From the NCBI GenBank assembly GCA_014338405.1, contig JTDE01000038.1, forward strand, positions 353,368 to 417,367: a DNA stretch of 64,000 nt. The letters are read 5' to 3'. Shown one piece after another: positions 1-12,625 of the stretch. Under the pieces are notes generated by a model. That model saw nothing but the letters and a program-made list of their open reading frames with translations, was not told where the DNA came from and did not search any database. The DNA is from Paragonimus skrjabini miyazakii (Eukaryota; Platyhelminthes; Trematoda; Plagiorchiida; Troglotrematidae). Numbering within the stretch: the stretch's first letter is position 1; each line of letters starts with the position of its first letter. The position numbers were made by a program, and so were the translations under genes.

Positions 1-3000
1 AGAAATGACAAGTTTTTCACCAAGCTTTACGTATCTTTGCCAATTACGGTAAGGAAGTGAATGATTTTCTTTTCTGCCTTCAGCTCTTTGCTCGTGAGAC
101 ACCATATTTTAAAACTTTCTGAATAATCTACGATTTCTCTCAGTGAATTATGTATATTCAGAATTTTAGGTGAAGAGAAATCGATTGTAAGAAGTTACAG
201 AAGTCCGCGACGCCAACTGTGATGGTTTTAGAAATAGCAAAATGAGGTAGTTAGCTTAGCATAATCCCAGAGCTAGCTTCGACGCAGTAGTGACAACAAC
301 CGAACTAAGCAAAACAGGTAGTCTATCCCTCGAGCGCAACTACACAGCTTATTGTCAACAATGTAATAAAATAACAGTAATGAGAAACAGATTTTGTGAC
401 AATCATCACAGTAGTGTTTACTAAACAGACTATGTAAAAATGCTGAGGTGAGCTGCAACAAAGGAGAACGACCTAATTTTAGTGAGTGAGCTGGATGAGA
501 AATACGACGCTAATAATGCGCGAAAGCTAATGTTGATAAAACGGGCTTACTACTTTTAGTAGGCGTGGGAAGGCACACGATGATCATTAACTGAAACTTG
601 CAGGCTTCTTTGTTAAAAGCAGTAGATCTTCAAGCATAACAGATAGGAACGAAAAAACAAAGTGCGTCATTGTAAACAACCAGGGGGCATAAAGGTAAAG
701 CGTGACATAGACGAGTGTTTATTCAGCGATAATCAAAACAGCGCCATCCAAAATGTACATCCGATACTCGAATACTTTAAACAGCAATTAAAGAAAGCAA
801 GCAGGAGGAACTTGATATAGTAGGCAGCCAGTCGTTACCAAGCTTCTTATAAGAGAAATGTGTGAGCCTACACATAGAACGACCAAGTACGAAAGCGTTG
901 TTACAGCCAAGCGTCTTACAGAATCCACATGAATACTAATATTGCTTCAACTAAACTCAATAGTTGAGCTGCAATCCAGATATACATCTTAACCACTAAC
1001 CACTGAACTATTATTAACAATGTGAATAACAAAGCAGATGTTAGAGCGGTGTAGTTAGTGGCTTTTGTGTTTTCATATAACTACAGTAGTAGATCGTCAG
1101 CCAAATGTAGTGAGTGCTCTTTCAAACCCAAACCTGAACGGTTAGGCTTCACGCTATAGGGTTTGATTGATTATTTAGAAGGTAGTGTAACTTAAATATT
1201 ATCTTCAGTTAGTGGTTAACACAATCTAAAGAGAAAATGCCCGATATTTTTAAAGACATATATCAAGTTTGATGCAGTTAATTAGGTATTACCTAGAATC
1301 ACGCGTGTTGTCATATTCGGAAACAAATCAGTTTAGATGCTTGGAGTTTCATTCAGCTAGCCACTGGAATTTCCATGTTGTTTATCTGTTCTGTATTGCC
1401 ACCACCTATAAAGTGAGGTTATGTTTAAGGTCTCAACACTCAATGACACTTTTGACTTTTAAGTCATGTATCGTGCCTAAACAATGATTATGGACAACAA
1501 AAACCTAATTATTAGAAATGTTATTTGTGTGATTTACGGAGAAATTAGAATGCTGTTGGATAACCTGATTCTGTATCTATTTTCATTTGTTTTGTGTTCA
1601 TGAAATCAGTGACACACGGAAATAGTTTAATTGAATATAATGAAAAGACTTGAACTCGAATCGTTCTAATAAAACGTTTATTTGAAAAAGTGATGAAACA
1701 GAGTTGACGTATACGTCACCTTGGTAAATTGAGTTGTTAAAAAAACAAAGTGATATTCTTCAAAAATGTGTGAAACTGCTGGGGTTGTTGTTACATAAAC
1801 ACCTTTGATATAAGTTGATTGCGACAAATGAAAAAAAGCATTCGTAGATGTTAAATAAACCATATCTGTTTGTTACACGAAAATATGTGAGTAAAATTGC
1901 CTTCAACAATTCCTTATCACTTTAATACAACTATCTATATACTATTCATATAATAATTTGATTTTTGAGGTGGAGGGTTGTCGGGAATAATTGTTCATCA
2001 GTACCACTTTTTGGCTTGATGGTAAATTTCATTAGCTTCTAGTTGCAGTGTAACATTCAAAAAGGAACGGGTATTAATAACTAGAGAAACCCATCGTAGA
2101 CTGACGTCTCGAAAATAATGAAATTATTAACTGTTATATCGTTTTAAACCCATAGAAAAAATGCCTTGGAATATTTCTAAAGCAAAGCCTAGTTAGAAAC
2201 GATAGAATAATATCAAAACGCAGGCCATAAAACTGCTTATTAAATGCGTAAAGTTCGATTTAAAAAAGTGGAAATTTATACATTTTACTTCAGAAAATTT
2301 ATCCTTTTGTTGCCTTGGTTATTTTATCACTATTCATTAGAATGCAGTGGACATAGGCATGATTAGTTGCATCTTGATATTCATGAATACTGACAGTTTG
2401 AAATTGAACAAAGCTTCTAATTTATTGAACGACTGACAATAACCCAAGCAGCATCGGATATGCTCACAGTTAAAAGAGCTGGGATAGTTGTTAGATCGGC
2501 TTCATTTTCTAGTGCGTTCAGTGCATAACTCTCAGTTATGCTTTTTTAATCACATGCGTTTTTTCATCAGGCTGATTTAAACCAGTACTAATGGAAAAAA
2601 GTTCAAGTATCCTAAACATTTACGCGGGTAACTTATATTTGCGACTCAACCATTCACTATACTACTCTCACTAACATTATCTACAAAAACCTTAAGCTCA
2701 ATGTAAAGTAAAAAATCTTTTTTCAAAAAATAACGAATCGTAATTTAGATTTAAGGTTGAATTCCACGCCAAAGATCATCTTGAAATTACAAGTGGATGG
2801 ACATAACCATGGTAATGTTGATCACTGCTTTTCAATTATTCGCAGCAAGTCAGATATGTAAAAGACTTACTAAGAATGTTGATCGCACCTTCTACAAGAC
2901 ATCGCCAACAATTTCTAAAAGTTACTTTTCAAGCTATGTGCTGTAATTTGAAGAGACCAACGAAGTTTGTACACACGTTAATCATTGTTGTAGAAAGAGC

Positions 3001-3077
3001 TAACTTCCTCTTTTTACCGCCTAGTACGCATTGGGGATGTCATGTTGCTGTTCGGTAATATTGTGGCAAAAAGGCGC
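1..3077. other. No gene recognised
   Basis: AT-rich sequence with frequent stops in all six frames. The longest open stretches are about 60-70 codons, which is expected by chance at this base composition. No domain, RNA gene or clear repeat was recognised. Confidence 0.5.
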
Positions 3078-3309
3078 ACTCTACGACCGTGTTGAGATAT
3101 TCCTCCTAGTGTTGGAATAATTGCGCCTCCGATTTGATCGTCCATCCTTTTTTTACCTGCCATGCCTCGCCCGCTGGTCCGATCCAGTCGAGCAATGACT
3201 CATCCGGTTGCCCACGCTGTTCCCGATTCGCTCGTTGTGGGCTTTTAGACGTACCTTCTCCAACGAGTGTTGGAATACTCGCACCTCCGACCTGATAATC
3301 CACCACAAT
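3078..3309 (-). repeat. Repeat family A, truncated copy (unit 1 plus start of unit 2)
   Basis: The reverse strand closely matches the family A copy at 6544-7050. It holds one full 170-bp unit and the start of a second, then stops. The same reading frame is open as in the other copy: it reads DYQVGGASIPTL near its start and REQRGQPDESLLDWI further on. GC content is higher than in the flanks. The family is not identified. It could be a SINE, a non-autonomous LTR piece or a decayed coding repeat. Confidence 0.75.
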
Positions 3310-6300
3310 ATCAGAACGCATATACTTGTGCTCAAACTTCAAACTGATGAATGAATGGTCAAGTTTAGGAAGGTTCCCTGAATTACGGTCAAGTTACTGG
3401 AAAAGTCGTACACATTACTGAGATGTACACCGTGATAAAGTAGAGCAGCCAACCTCAATTAATCTCAGCTAGCAATTGTGCAAACTTGTTAATGAATAAC
3501 TGTTATCCAGCGGTAAGTTGATTTGACGAAAGTAGCACTGGATTTGTGATATTCGTAAGTACAACGTTTTCTAATAATTGCTACCCAGGTGTATATTAAC
3601 TGTCATCAGTTCTATTACACGATAGTTTTGCGTTCCATGAAGTATAACGTTGTGGCTACTTACTGGTAGTTTTCTAATGAGTTGAAAATTTATACGACAG
3701 ATGAAGGATTAATTAACTTTTAGATTTCTATCATGCACATACCAGCAAAGAAGAGAGTGCAGAATGTATTTTACGACCAGGTAAGTGGTGCAAAAACTGA
3801 CTTGGTATTGCATAGCTTAAACACTTCTAAATATATCAGTAATATTTGATGAAAATAGTGCACAAATACACAAACGGAGTTAACAAAAGTGTCTTTAATT
3901 CAAACGGTCAAATAACTCAGTAGCGCCACGAATTTAGAACCAGATGATGTCGAGCATTTGCAAGTACATTTGCTAACATGTCATAGAAACTGCTACAAGA
4001 TAAACGTACTGTGGCCAAACTTTATACCATTAGAACACTGAGTATATGAGCTGATTACGAAGTGTGTCTGAATAACAGCATAAATTAAAAAAACTACAAC
4101 TGACGCCCCAGAAGGAAAATTAGACTTAATTTTCCGGTTCTTTCTAGAAAAGTGCACGAAATTCGTTCGCTAATCAACTCTGACTGTAAACATCATTTAT
4201 AGGTCAAGTTCTTCAAGTTTAACACTATGTACTATAAGAAGAAGCCACTAATGTCGTTAAGTTTCAGACATGGTCTCGATTGGTACTCGGTAGACAATTT
4301 GTTATTGGACACCTTGTAAAAAAGGTGGGGACTCAGTGCAATCTCCTGAATCGTAATTACAGAAGAGGTAGAGGCGATCAGTTGACTAACAAGATTGGGA
4401 TTTAGGCACATAACGTTAACTAGTCGTCCAATGGATTGATCACCTGCTGTGACCGAATGGATATGCTTCCATTGTCAACGGCTGCAACCTTCCGTGACTA
4501 AATTGTAAGCATGGTTGAAAGTCGGTCAACCGGGATGTACACTGGCGTTATGCTTGCACACCTCAAGTCAACATGGTACCAATGATTGCAACCGTCTCTA
4601 TCTGTTAGTCGAGTTTGAGGCAGGCTGATGCTAGTGGGATGCCCAAGCAATGTGCAGTCCATATAAGGTGATTCGAGGGATGGTGCCAAGGCTCTCGAAT
4701 GATGTAACTCTTTGTGACGTTGGACCTACAACTAATTAAGATAAACTCTAGTCAGGGTCATCGGCCGGTGATTAGGTGAGGCAGAGCAGCTGATAACTTA
4801 GACTTGTGAACTGAGCATGTAATCACAGCATGCATTTACGCTTGTTAGCATGTCTCTAAGCTACTGCATAGCCGCAACCCGAACTTTATGACTCACCAAG
4901 AGTGGTCGGTATGCACATGGCTGATAGGAAGAAATGCACTTATAAGTCCTTCAAAATTAGAACGTTTAATCTAGGAGATGGACGTTCTCGAAGGCCACTT
5001 ACTGTCATCAAGTTTATTTACTACTCGACCGCCATGAAGTAATGTCCGCAAGAAAGACCGGTCGTGTATGCCAGGGCAGTTTATTTTCAAGCTTATCACA
5101 CAAAAATCATCTCAAATTAATGTAGTAACCAAAGAATCAAGAGTAACAATGTGTTCTAACACTATGAACCACCAGACCTCTCTAAACTGTTCTTCCGGTC
5201 CATTAATCAGATCACTATGGTCAACTCAACGAATAGTATTATATGGTTTCAATGTTCAGGTTTCTATACTCAAAATGGCATGCCACCAAGTTTCGTTCAA
5301 ATGGAAATTAAATCTACACTTAACAATTAATAATTTCAGCGACCTACTACGTATGCTTTTTGTTGTTGATCAGACTGACTTTATACCTATTTTCACAGCT
5401 GATACTTTGGCAACTATCCATAAATAAAAGTATTGCGACGGAAATAAGAAAGTTTAAGTTTGTGCTCAATATCAATCAACAAAACAGAATAGAGTTCACA
5501 TTGGTATACCTTTGGGCAGGACTGGTACACTGCCCAGAAACTCGGTTATACAGAAGTACTATAAAATTACCTTCAGGGATATACAATTCTAGGGGTTGTC
5601 AGATATGGCTACATTTCGCATTGATTCAGGGGAAATATTTTTCGCCAAACGTGTTTAAACCTTTCCGCTTCTGTCGCTGAATTATGACAAACTCATTACG
5701 ATTGTTTAAGATGTAGATGGATCACATGAACCTTTTAAAAAGTTCCGTAATCCGTCCGTCCGATAATCAAACCAGTGATTTAAGGGCATCTTGTTCACAA
5801 ATATACTATTTATCGAGTCGTTTTCGCAGAGTATTTGATTATCCGGTATTGTTCCATATTTTGCTATCATCGTCATCACTGTTGTCAGTTGAAAGCTGTT
5901 TTAAATTCACTCTTTCACGGTCCACAAAACGGGGTTTTAACTCAATCACAATTTAACTAATAAATATGAATTTGTTCAACGCGCCAACGCAGAACGCTTT
6001 CATTCTAAGTTGCACACATGTCCGCAATGTAGCGATTGCGCGGTATATTATTGACTACTTACGAAACTAATGGTCAGGGTTTACTGAGTATATTAAATTC
6101 ACAACTGCTTAACGATCGTTTTACGTGCCTGTCGTGATACCCTTCCTCTGTGAAGTTCATCGTTCCCTACTACTTACATAGTGCACATACTGTTTGACCA
6201 ACTGTAAACACATTGAAAATTATTCATGCGAGTTATTTTCAAAACGAATTTTCCTACAAAATGCTATTTAGATATTTTGCAGTTTGAATGCAATAGCGAG

Positions 6301-6543
6301 GGGACGCCTGTGAATTAAATTCCAAAATAATCTTATTCCATCAATGTATGCATTAATACTCAGCTGTTCGCCCAGCACTAAACGAAATAAAAGAAAGCTT
6401 GGTGAAGCCAACATTTGGCTTGATGTTTACAAATAAGTGTTTGACAACTCACAGCATAGAGGTTCACATACAATTTCTGACAATCGTTCTTCAGTTGCAA
6501 AATTTAAAGTGGTTATCCAACTTCCAGTCGTATATCGTATTGT
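3310..6543. other. No gene recognised
   Basis: Mostly AT-rich. The block at about 4260-4800 has higher GC and looks like an old repeat, but I cannot assign it. ORFs around 5068-5956 (79 to 119 codons) show no recognisable motif and no coding-like composition, and are treated as chance. Confidence 0.4.
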
Positions 6544-7050
6544 GATGGATTATCAGGTCGGAGGTGCGAGTATTCCAACACTCGGTGGAATACATCAACG
6601 CGGAGGAGATACGTCTGAAAGCCCACAACGAGTGAATCGGGAACAGCGTGGGCAACCGGATGAGTCATTGCTCGACTGGATTGCATCAACGGGCGAGACA
6701 TGGCAGGTAAAATAGATGGACGACCAACTGGGAGGCGCGATTATTCCAACACTCCCAGGAATATCTTAACACGGTCGTAGAGTACGATCAAAGCCCACTG
6801 TGAATAGATCGAGGACAACACGAGCGACCGGACGAGCCATCGCTCAACGAAATCGGACCAACGGACGAAGAATGGCAGGCGGACAACCCCCCGATAGAAA
6901 GCGCCGACCACACACATAAACCAGTCAGAAGTGCACACGACGTGTGAGCGGAAACCGGAGAGTGTCGTGGACTGGAATTCTGACTCATAAACGCGAGCGC
7001 GCGCGTAGCGTTGCGTAGTGTGTTGGACAATAAAGATTGTGCTTTATTGA
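6544..7050 (+). repeat. Repeat family A, fullest copy: two tandem 170-bp units plus 3' tail
   Basis: Unit 1 starts at 6544 and unit 2 at 6715. Both open with a gatggat/gatggac-type start and share the core attccaacactc, and both end near a shared atggcagg stretch. A unique, CpG-rich 3' part follows (about 6885-7050) with a polyadenylation-like AATAAA at 7029-7034 just before a gtgctt end. The copy at 12325 has the same tail. Unit 1 is open across its length in the frame reading VGGASIPTLGG; unit 2 starts in a matching frame but soon meets stops. No known protein domain is recognised. Confidence 0.8.
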
Positions 7051-8904
7051 TCGTCTTCTTGCTGCAGTATGTCATGATGACGAATAGGAGGACATTTTGG
7101 TTGATGTAAGCTACAAGTTGCTCATTGCTAGTCGGCGCCTTTGCATCCCTACAGACTCTTAAGCCAACAGTTTTGTAGAGAACCAGACGCGAGTCTACCT
7201 TGTGTTAGGGCTTGTAAATAGTGCATTTCCTTGCTACGGCCGGCTGTTGAACCCGACCACACTTTAATAAGGAAACATGTTGACTAATGTGCCAATGACC
7301 TCACATTGGGTCAGCTCCAATTACTCTACGTAAACGCAGTGTTACACAGAACTGACCAAAAATCCAACAAGAGCGCAGCTCAAGTTCGCTACTTCTTTTC
7401 AAAAGGAGCTGGCTGAAAAGTTTATGGAGGGGAGTGAGGAATCTGCGTTCACACATGGGCGCCGTTCGAATGATATTACATGTCAGTTACATACTGATAA
7501 TTTCACTACTCTCCGAGGTTTCTTGGCCAACACTTCACAGAATATGTGGCGAAACAGCCTATCACTGCGGAATTTGATTGGTTGAGTGATTTGATCGTAT
7601 CTACATGTACAGCCGCCATTGGAAATTCTACGATTATCCGTGAGTTCCACTTCTGTTCAATGTGTATTTTCCATAACTTGATTGTACGTACACAGTCCAA
7701 ATCACGGCAATCACTTGCGGGTAGTTCACAGTTCAAACTTTACGCGGTCATTGAGCATCACTGCTGTTAATTATCATGTTGTATTACTTCTAGTTATCAG
7801 GAGAACTCAAAGGACATTGTTGAATAAGGTACGTCACACACTTAGTTATCCGGATATCAGTCTACATCAATCAACAACATGATGGGAGGCCTCATGGTGA
7901 CCAGTATATTGCTGGTCTCACAGTAGGCATGATTGAATGATCATGTCTGAATGGTCAATCCCATTCTCCAGTTAGTGCGTACCAATTTTACCTATCGTCC
8001 TGACAGGAAGTACATACACTATCTGTTCACTCTAATAAATAGTCTAATATGAGATCAGTGAGGCAGTGATCAACAGGTTTTATCAAGAAATATTAGTTGG
8101 CGTTCAGCTGTTAACACTGACAAGAATATGTACTACTTACTTACCTTGACATGTACAAAGTTTAGATCCAGGGCTACCTTTCGAAAAAAGTTGCTTAAAC
8201 AGTCTATATGAGTATGAAAGCTGCAGTCAAGTGTGAATACTATTCAACTTAAATGTCGTCATTACTGGTTGTCTACCAAAAATCCCTGGCTGAGAAATGG
8301 ATGTCAAAAGTCATAATCAAGCCAAGTTAGAGGTTGAAGCACTAATATATCCACTAGGTAAGCCACGGGCGCATTCCTCTGTGCAAATTAAAATCTGTAT
8401 ATTTTGTATCTGCCCATCTAAAGTATATCACAAAGTAATACTGATCAAGAGAAACCACCTAGATTGCTTATAAATTCACTTTTTTTTTAATGATACATTG
8501 TTCACGTGAGTTACGTGTACATTAAAGGTGGTCTTATTTACACAATTTAATCTTTTATTCGTATTTCCTAAAATTTTATTGCCAAGCAATTCGTAAATGT
8601 TCAGGTTGTCGACTTGCCTGCATAAACAGTATTGCACACAAGGCTAGTTAACTTTGTTAGTTAATTGCTAATTTATTACATGTCTTCTGTAATTGGCAAT
8701 CAAGGTACTATGGCGAGTACTCGATAAAACTAGTCACATCATAAGAATTCCGCGTGCACTCCATAACTCTTATTCACCTAAATGAGAATTAAGACCAACT
8801 GACCAAACATGTACATTGCTAACTAATGTCTAATTGGAAAAGACGTGATTTCTATGCATTATGAAACCTCAAAGAGGAAAGGATATATTGCTTGGTATCA
8901 GTCA
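7051..8904. other. No gene recognised; short fragment of repeat family C
   Basis: No exon is supported. At about 7895-7960 there is a short match to repeat family C (a tctcacagtaggcatgattga stretch resembling tctcacaataggcatgaccga at about 39560). The rest is AT-rich without visible structure. Confidence 0.4.
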
Positions 8905-9404
8905 GAAGGTGGACAAATGATGATCGGGCGTAGACAAATGGAATCATTCACAAAGGGGTTGGTCACTCTAGATCACGTCCGTCTCCCGGGCTGGGGTCCT
9001 CGCGACTCACAAAGTTGGTAGCCGGAAACGTTAGGTGAGATGGCAGCTAACCGAGCTCCGTGGCGAGAATGTTGTCGTTGTTTGGTAGAGTTGTCTGTGA
9101 AGTGAGTGCATTCATTGACGCACAGCAGTGAAAGCCATAAAGAAGCTGTCTTGCTGATGGCGCCTTACTTTCACCTACAGTTTGGTTGTTTGCTTGAAAG
9201 GTGTAGGCACCTTGATGTTTTATGTCTGATTATAGACGTAGCTATTTTTAGTGATTAGGTCCCCTCCACTGTCCTTTTTTCCTTTTCTCTCTTCCTATAC
9301 AGCGTTTGTTTTTTTCTTATCCGTGAATGTATGGCAGTTAATTATCATTGTGACTCACTGATGTATTGGTGTCTATGATGATGTTGATGACGATGTTTTC
9401 TTTT
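8905..9404 (+). repeat. GAT-tailed SINE-like repeat (family D), long copy
   Basis: About 500 bp that matches the reverse complement of 28178-28713 over nearly its full length, including the 5' part (ggaatcattcacaaagggg), a central part (gccggaaacgttaggtgaga) and a pyrimidine-rich 3' part ending in an imperfect GATGAT run. Shorter copies of the 3' half lie at 45874, 54231 and 62682. The shared 3' end with variable 5' ends and a simple GAT tail fits insertion by target-primed reverse transcription. I see no protein frame and no clear pol III box. Confidence 0.8.
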
Positions 9405-10080
9405 CTTAATTGTTTTGACAGCGTTCATTCTTAATAGCTATAGCAACTGGCAGTGACTCCAATCGGTATACACTAGTATGAATATTTTGTAGATCTTACT
9501 GTCTGTTAATAAGTTTTCGGTCCGAATTATCAAGACTTGAGTTACCCTAAGTCAACGTCGTTGAACTTAAAGGTGTTGGTACACAAGTGAGCAAAATGGT
9601 AAGAGATTCAACAAGAGGCATTTTTTGTTGCCGTCGGTTGAATTTGCCCATCTGTTGCCGACAATAAGTCTAGGATGAACAACTATAATTCTTGAAAATT
9701 TACTTCCAAGTTCACATAATACAAACTGGGACAACTCTTCCTTCCCCCACACTCTAAGTTACACCGCAAAGACCGTGGACACATCTGATAAGTGGCGCAA
9801 TCAGCCGTTTTCTACCAAAACACCACCAGGGAAAGGTTTCTTCAAAAATGGAGAATATGAGGGCGGTATGGTGTGCAGAGAAAAATGGGCAGTCGAGATC
9901 AAAGTTCAAGCTGGTTATGGATAGAACCTGCTTGACCGTAGACTAAATGATGTATCCCAGCTGTTTTGCTGCACTGAGTAGTGCAAATACTCACCGATGT
10001 ATGTCAAGTGAAACCCCAGGCGGGTAGTAGGGGCTGTGGTATTGTTACAGATAACGGTTTTAAATAAACTGAACATGACT
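9405..10080. other. No gene recognised
   Basis: Mixed AT-rich sequence between two repeats. A 61-codon minus frame at 9567-9752 has no recognisable motif. No other structure seen. Confidence 0.4.
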
Positions 10081-10295
10081 CACAGCGGCTTTTGTACTCT
10101 GACAAGTATTTCAGTCAGGTAGTTTCGAGAAGAAGCACTATACCTGAGCTCCGACCTTGTTAGAGACAACCAGTAGTGCATATTCTTTGTTAATGCTGTT
10201 GGTTTACCCCCTACCACGTTCTAATGAAACCACTTTGCCGATCACTGCACAACTGGCCTCATATTGGGCATAGCCGACTAATTTTCTTAGGCGTT
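10081..10295 (+). repeat. Repeat family C, diverged copy
   Basis: Contains the family core seen at 39358 and in the foldback at 18022: a ttcgagaagaagcact stretch followed by a ccttgttagagac stretch and a cagtagtgcatat stretch. It ends near an attgggcatagccgacta stretch that parallels aataggcatgaccgaata at about 39565. It is old and interrupted by substitutions. Confidence 0.6.
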
Positions 10296-10880
10296 TCATC
10301 AAGTTGGTATACGAGTAGAGCTTAAATTGTCCGATCTTTTTAGGAGTTATCGACTGTAAGGCAATCACAACCTGACTACAACTTCAGGGAGTCAAGATTC
10401 GGAAAAACCTAAACAATCACAGTGAAGTCGTTCAGGCAATTACATGATTGTGTAAACGACCTGCCGTCACCTATATTCACCACGTCGGTTCCACTGGCCT
10501 GGTTCATTATAAGATGTTTTCAAGGGCTATTGCAGTTAATACCACTTCGCTATCTTTCGTACGGTTACTCATGGCCGTCTATGAGCCTCAGTTAGCATCA
10601 TTTGGTATTCCAACAGTGTAAATGACAGTGATTTGTGTGTACTCGGTATTGTGCGGAAGTCCAGCCATCCTCTGTTCTACCTACCACAAAATGGTAGATA
10701 AGGAACTCTGTTCATAACACGGACGTCACTTTTATAAAACCCTGTTCAGTTATACCCATTGCGTAGGTCAGTGCGGTTTGCATTGACTTAAAAATAAGCA
10801 GTAACCCATCAACAGTGACTAAATTTGGGGAATCGACCTGAATACAAACTGCTGAAATCATAACTGATAAGTAGTCCGGC
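10296..10880. other. No gene recognised
   Basis: No exon or repeat could be assigned. The minus-strand 135-codon frame at 10712-11119 overlaps the tRNA-derived repeat to the right and is not believed. Confidence 0.4.
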
Positions 10881-11190
10881 AGATTTGATAATTTAAAAAA
10901 GACCCAATTGCGAGAAATCTGGACTTTGGCTATATTCAAACCGGTAACCGAAACAAATATGCCAGACATGGCAAATGCTCCACCAACTGAGCTGCGAAGC
11001 CACGACAAAAGCTTAGAAATTTCACATTTGGACCCGGTTACCCACCCAATTAACCGTATCCTATGCAATCTATCAAATGTTCCAAGAGACTGTCTAGCCA
11101 AGCAGAATATTTCAATCAATTTAGGCTAGAATCCATTACTGTCATTGGTGAACATCGAAATTTTTCCTCCTGATACATAGTTTTGCAGTT
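10881..11190 (-). repeat. tRNA-derived SINE, minus strand
   Basis: The reverse strand holds a tRNA-like head. A pol III box A (GCAGCTCAGTTGGTGGAGC) lies at about 10979-10997 and a degraded box B (GGTTTGAATAT) at about 10931-10941, with a tRNA-like spacing of roughly 55 nt between them. A related copy is at 31140-31430. The remaining tRNA arms are too eroded to name the parent tRNA. The low match in box B makes present-day transcription unlikely. Confidence 0.65.
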
Positions 11191-12324
11191 TGTAAAATCT
11201 AGCATCATTCTATATACAAAAAAGAAATGTTTGTCAAATGTTCATTTTGTGAAATGTTAAACACTAGTTGTTTAATAAGACCAGAGTTACACACCGTTGA
11301 TGTTGCATAGACTTCGTTAAGTTAACTAGCAGCTTGTGTGTGTGTGTGTGCATCATCCCAACGGAAAGCAATTGTAAACTTGGATTCTAATTAGTTACTT
11401 TAATGGAATCAGATGTTTGTGCAACAAAAATTAAAGATCAGATAATAATCTTGTTTAGTTTACTCTCTATGAGTAGTGTCTTCCTTTTGGAAACAAGTTC
11501 ATATTCGAAATGCTTTATGAAAAACAGACTGTAAGAATGACACAATGTTTTGGGTTGTACGTTCTGACATTATGTATCGATAATCAAGATTTTAAAAAGC
11601 TACAATTGATATGTCTGTTCTAGTCAAGTTGTATAATAAAGCACGCTAGTCAGTTGAGTAACGCACACTCGTGTGACAATGATTTCGTCATACCCCCTTT
11701 TGATGTTATCACCTGAATTGGTTAAATTCAAAGCCTGACTAATCAGAATTGGATATTTCACACGGCAAACGGTGACAATATGTGGAAAGTTGATTTGTCT
11801 TCCGAAATCCGACGTTAATTTCTGTGGTTTCGGGTAACGAGTAGACAGTAATTTATTTCATTCTGAGCTAGAATGAATACATACGTAGTCGTTTTAATAA
11901 AATTACAAATTCCCTTCCATAAATCACTTTTTCGAGTGGATAAAACAGACGCTCGTATGAGCCATTTTATACCCGGCGCCTTAAATCTGGTGATTAGCCA
12001 GTTAACGTGTGCGTTTTATGACATTTTGGCGGAAGGGTTCATACATTGGGAACAAGTTCTTAAGAGGACGTTTCAAATGTCGTTTTCCAATTTTTATACG
12101 TAGCTTCTGGGATTATCGATGCCACTGAGTGTCTGTAAACTGTGGAATCATAGTTGCTTTCAGTGTGTCTACGAAATACGATGAGCCGATCATTTCGTGA
12201 TTTAGCTTATTACCGATCATACAGATTTCAAGCGTAGCCATGGTGAATGGGAGTAAAATACCTAGGATTCCAAATGAGATCATTTTTCACCTTGTCTGGG
12301 TGATTTTGGACACTTCTGTAATGT
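11191..12324. other. No gene recognised; one (TG)8 run
   Basis: AT-rich. A perfect (TG)8 microsatellite lies at 11335-11350. The 76-codon plus frame at 11873-12103 has no recognisable motif. Confidence 0.45.
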
Positions 12325-12625
12325 GATGGGCGACCAGATTGGAGGCGCGTTTATTCCAACATTCGGTGGAATATATCAGTGCAACGGAAAGGTGTATCCA
12401 AGAGCCTACAGCGAATGGATTGCGGATAACACGGGCGACCGAACGAGCCATCGTTCAACAAAATCGGACTAACGGACAAGAAATCGTAGACAAAGACGAC
12501 AAAATGCCTCACACACACACAAACCAGACACAGGACGTATGACTGAAATTCTAACTCATAAACGTGAGCGGGCACCTGGAGTGGAAACTTATTGAGTTGG
12601 ATAATAAAGACGGTGCTTCACTGAA
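12325..12625 (+). repeat. Repeat family A, 5'-truncated copy (unit 2 plus 3' tail)
   Basis: Starts with gatgggcgaccagattggag, the unit 2 start, and contains attccaacattcggtggaat. It continues through the unique 3' tail (actcataaacgtgagcg) to AATAAA at 12603-12608 and the gtgctt end. Compared with the 6544 copy it lacks unit 1. A 5' truncation with an intact 3' end suggests retrotransposition. Confidence 0.75.

Noticed and set aside
5068..5427. 119-codon plus ORF
   Set aside because: No motif, ordinary AT-rich composition and no splice context; expected by chance in 64 kb.
6788..7075. 95-codon minus ORF in family A
   Set aside because: Not open in the other family A copies; the shared frame is on the plus strand.
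10712..11119. 135-codon minus ORF
   Set aside because: It runs through the tRNA-derived SINE, so the open frame is a by-product of that repeat.
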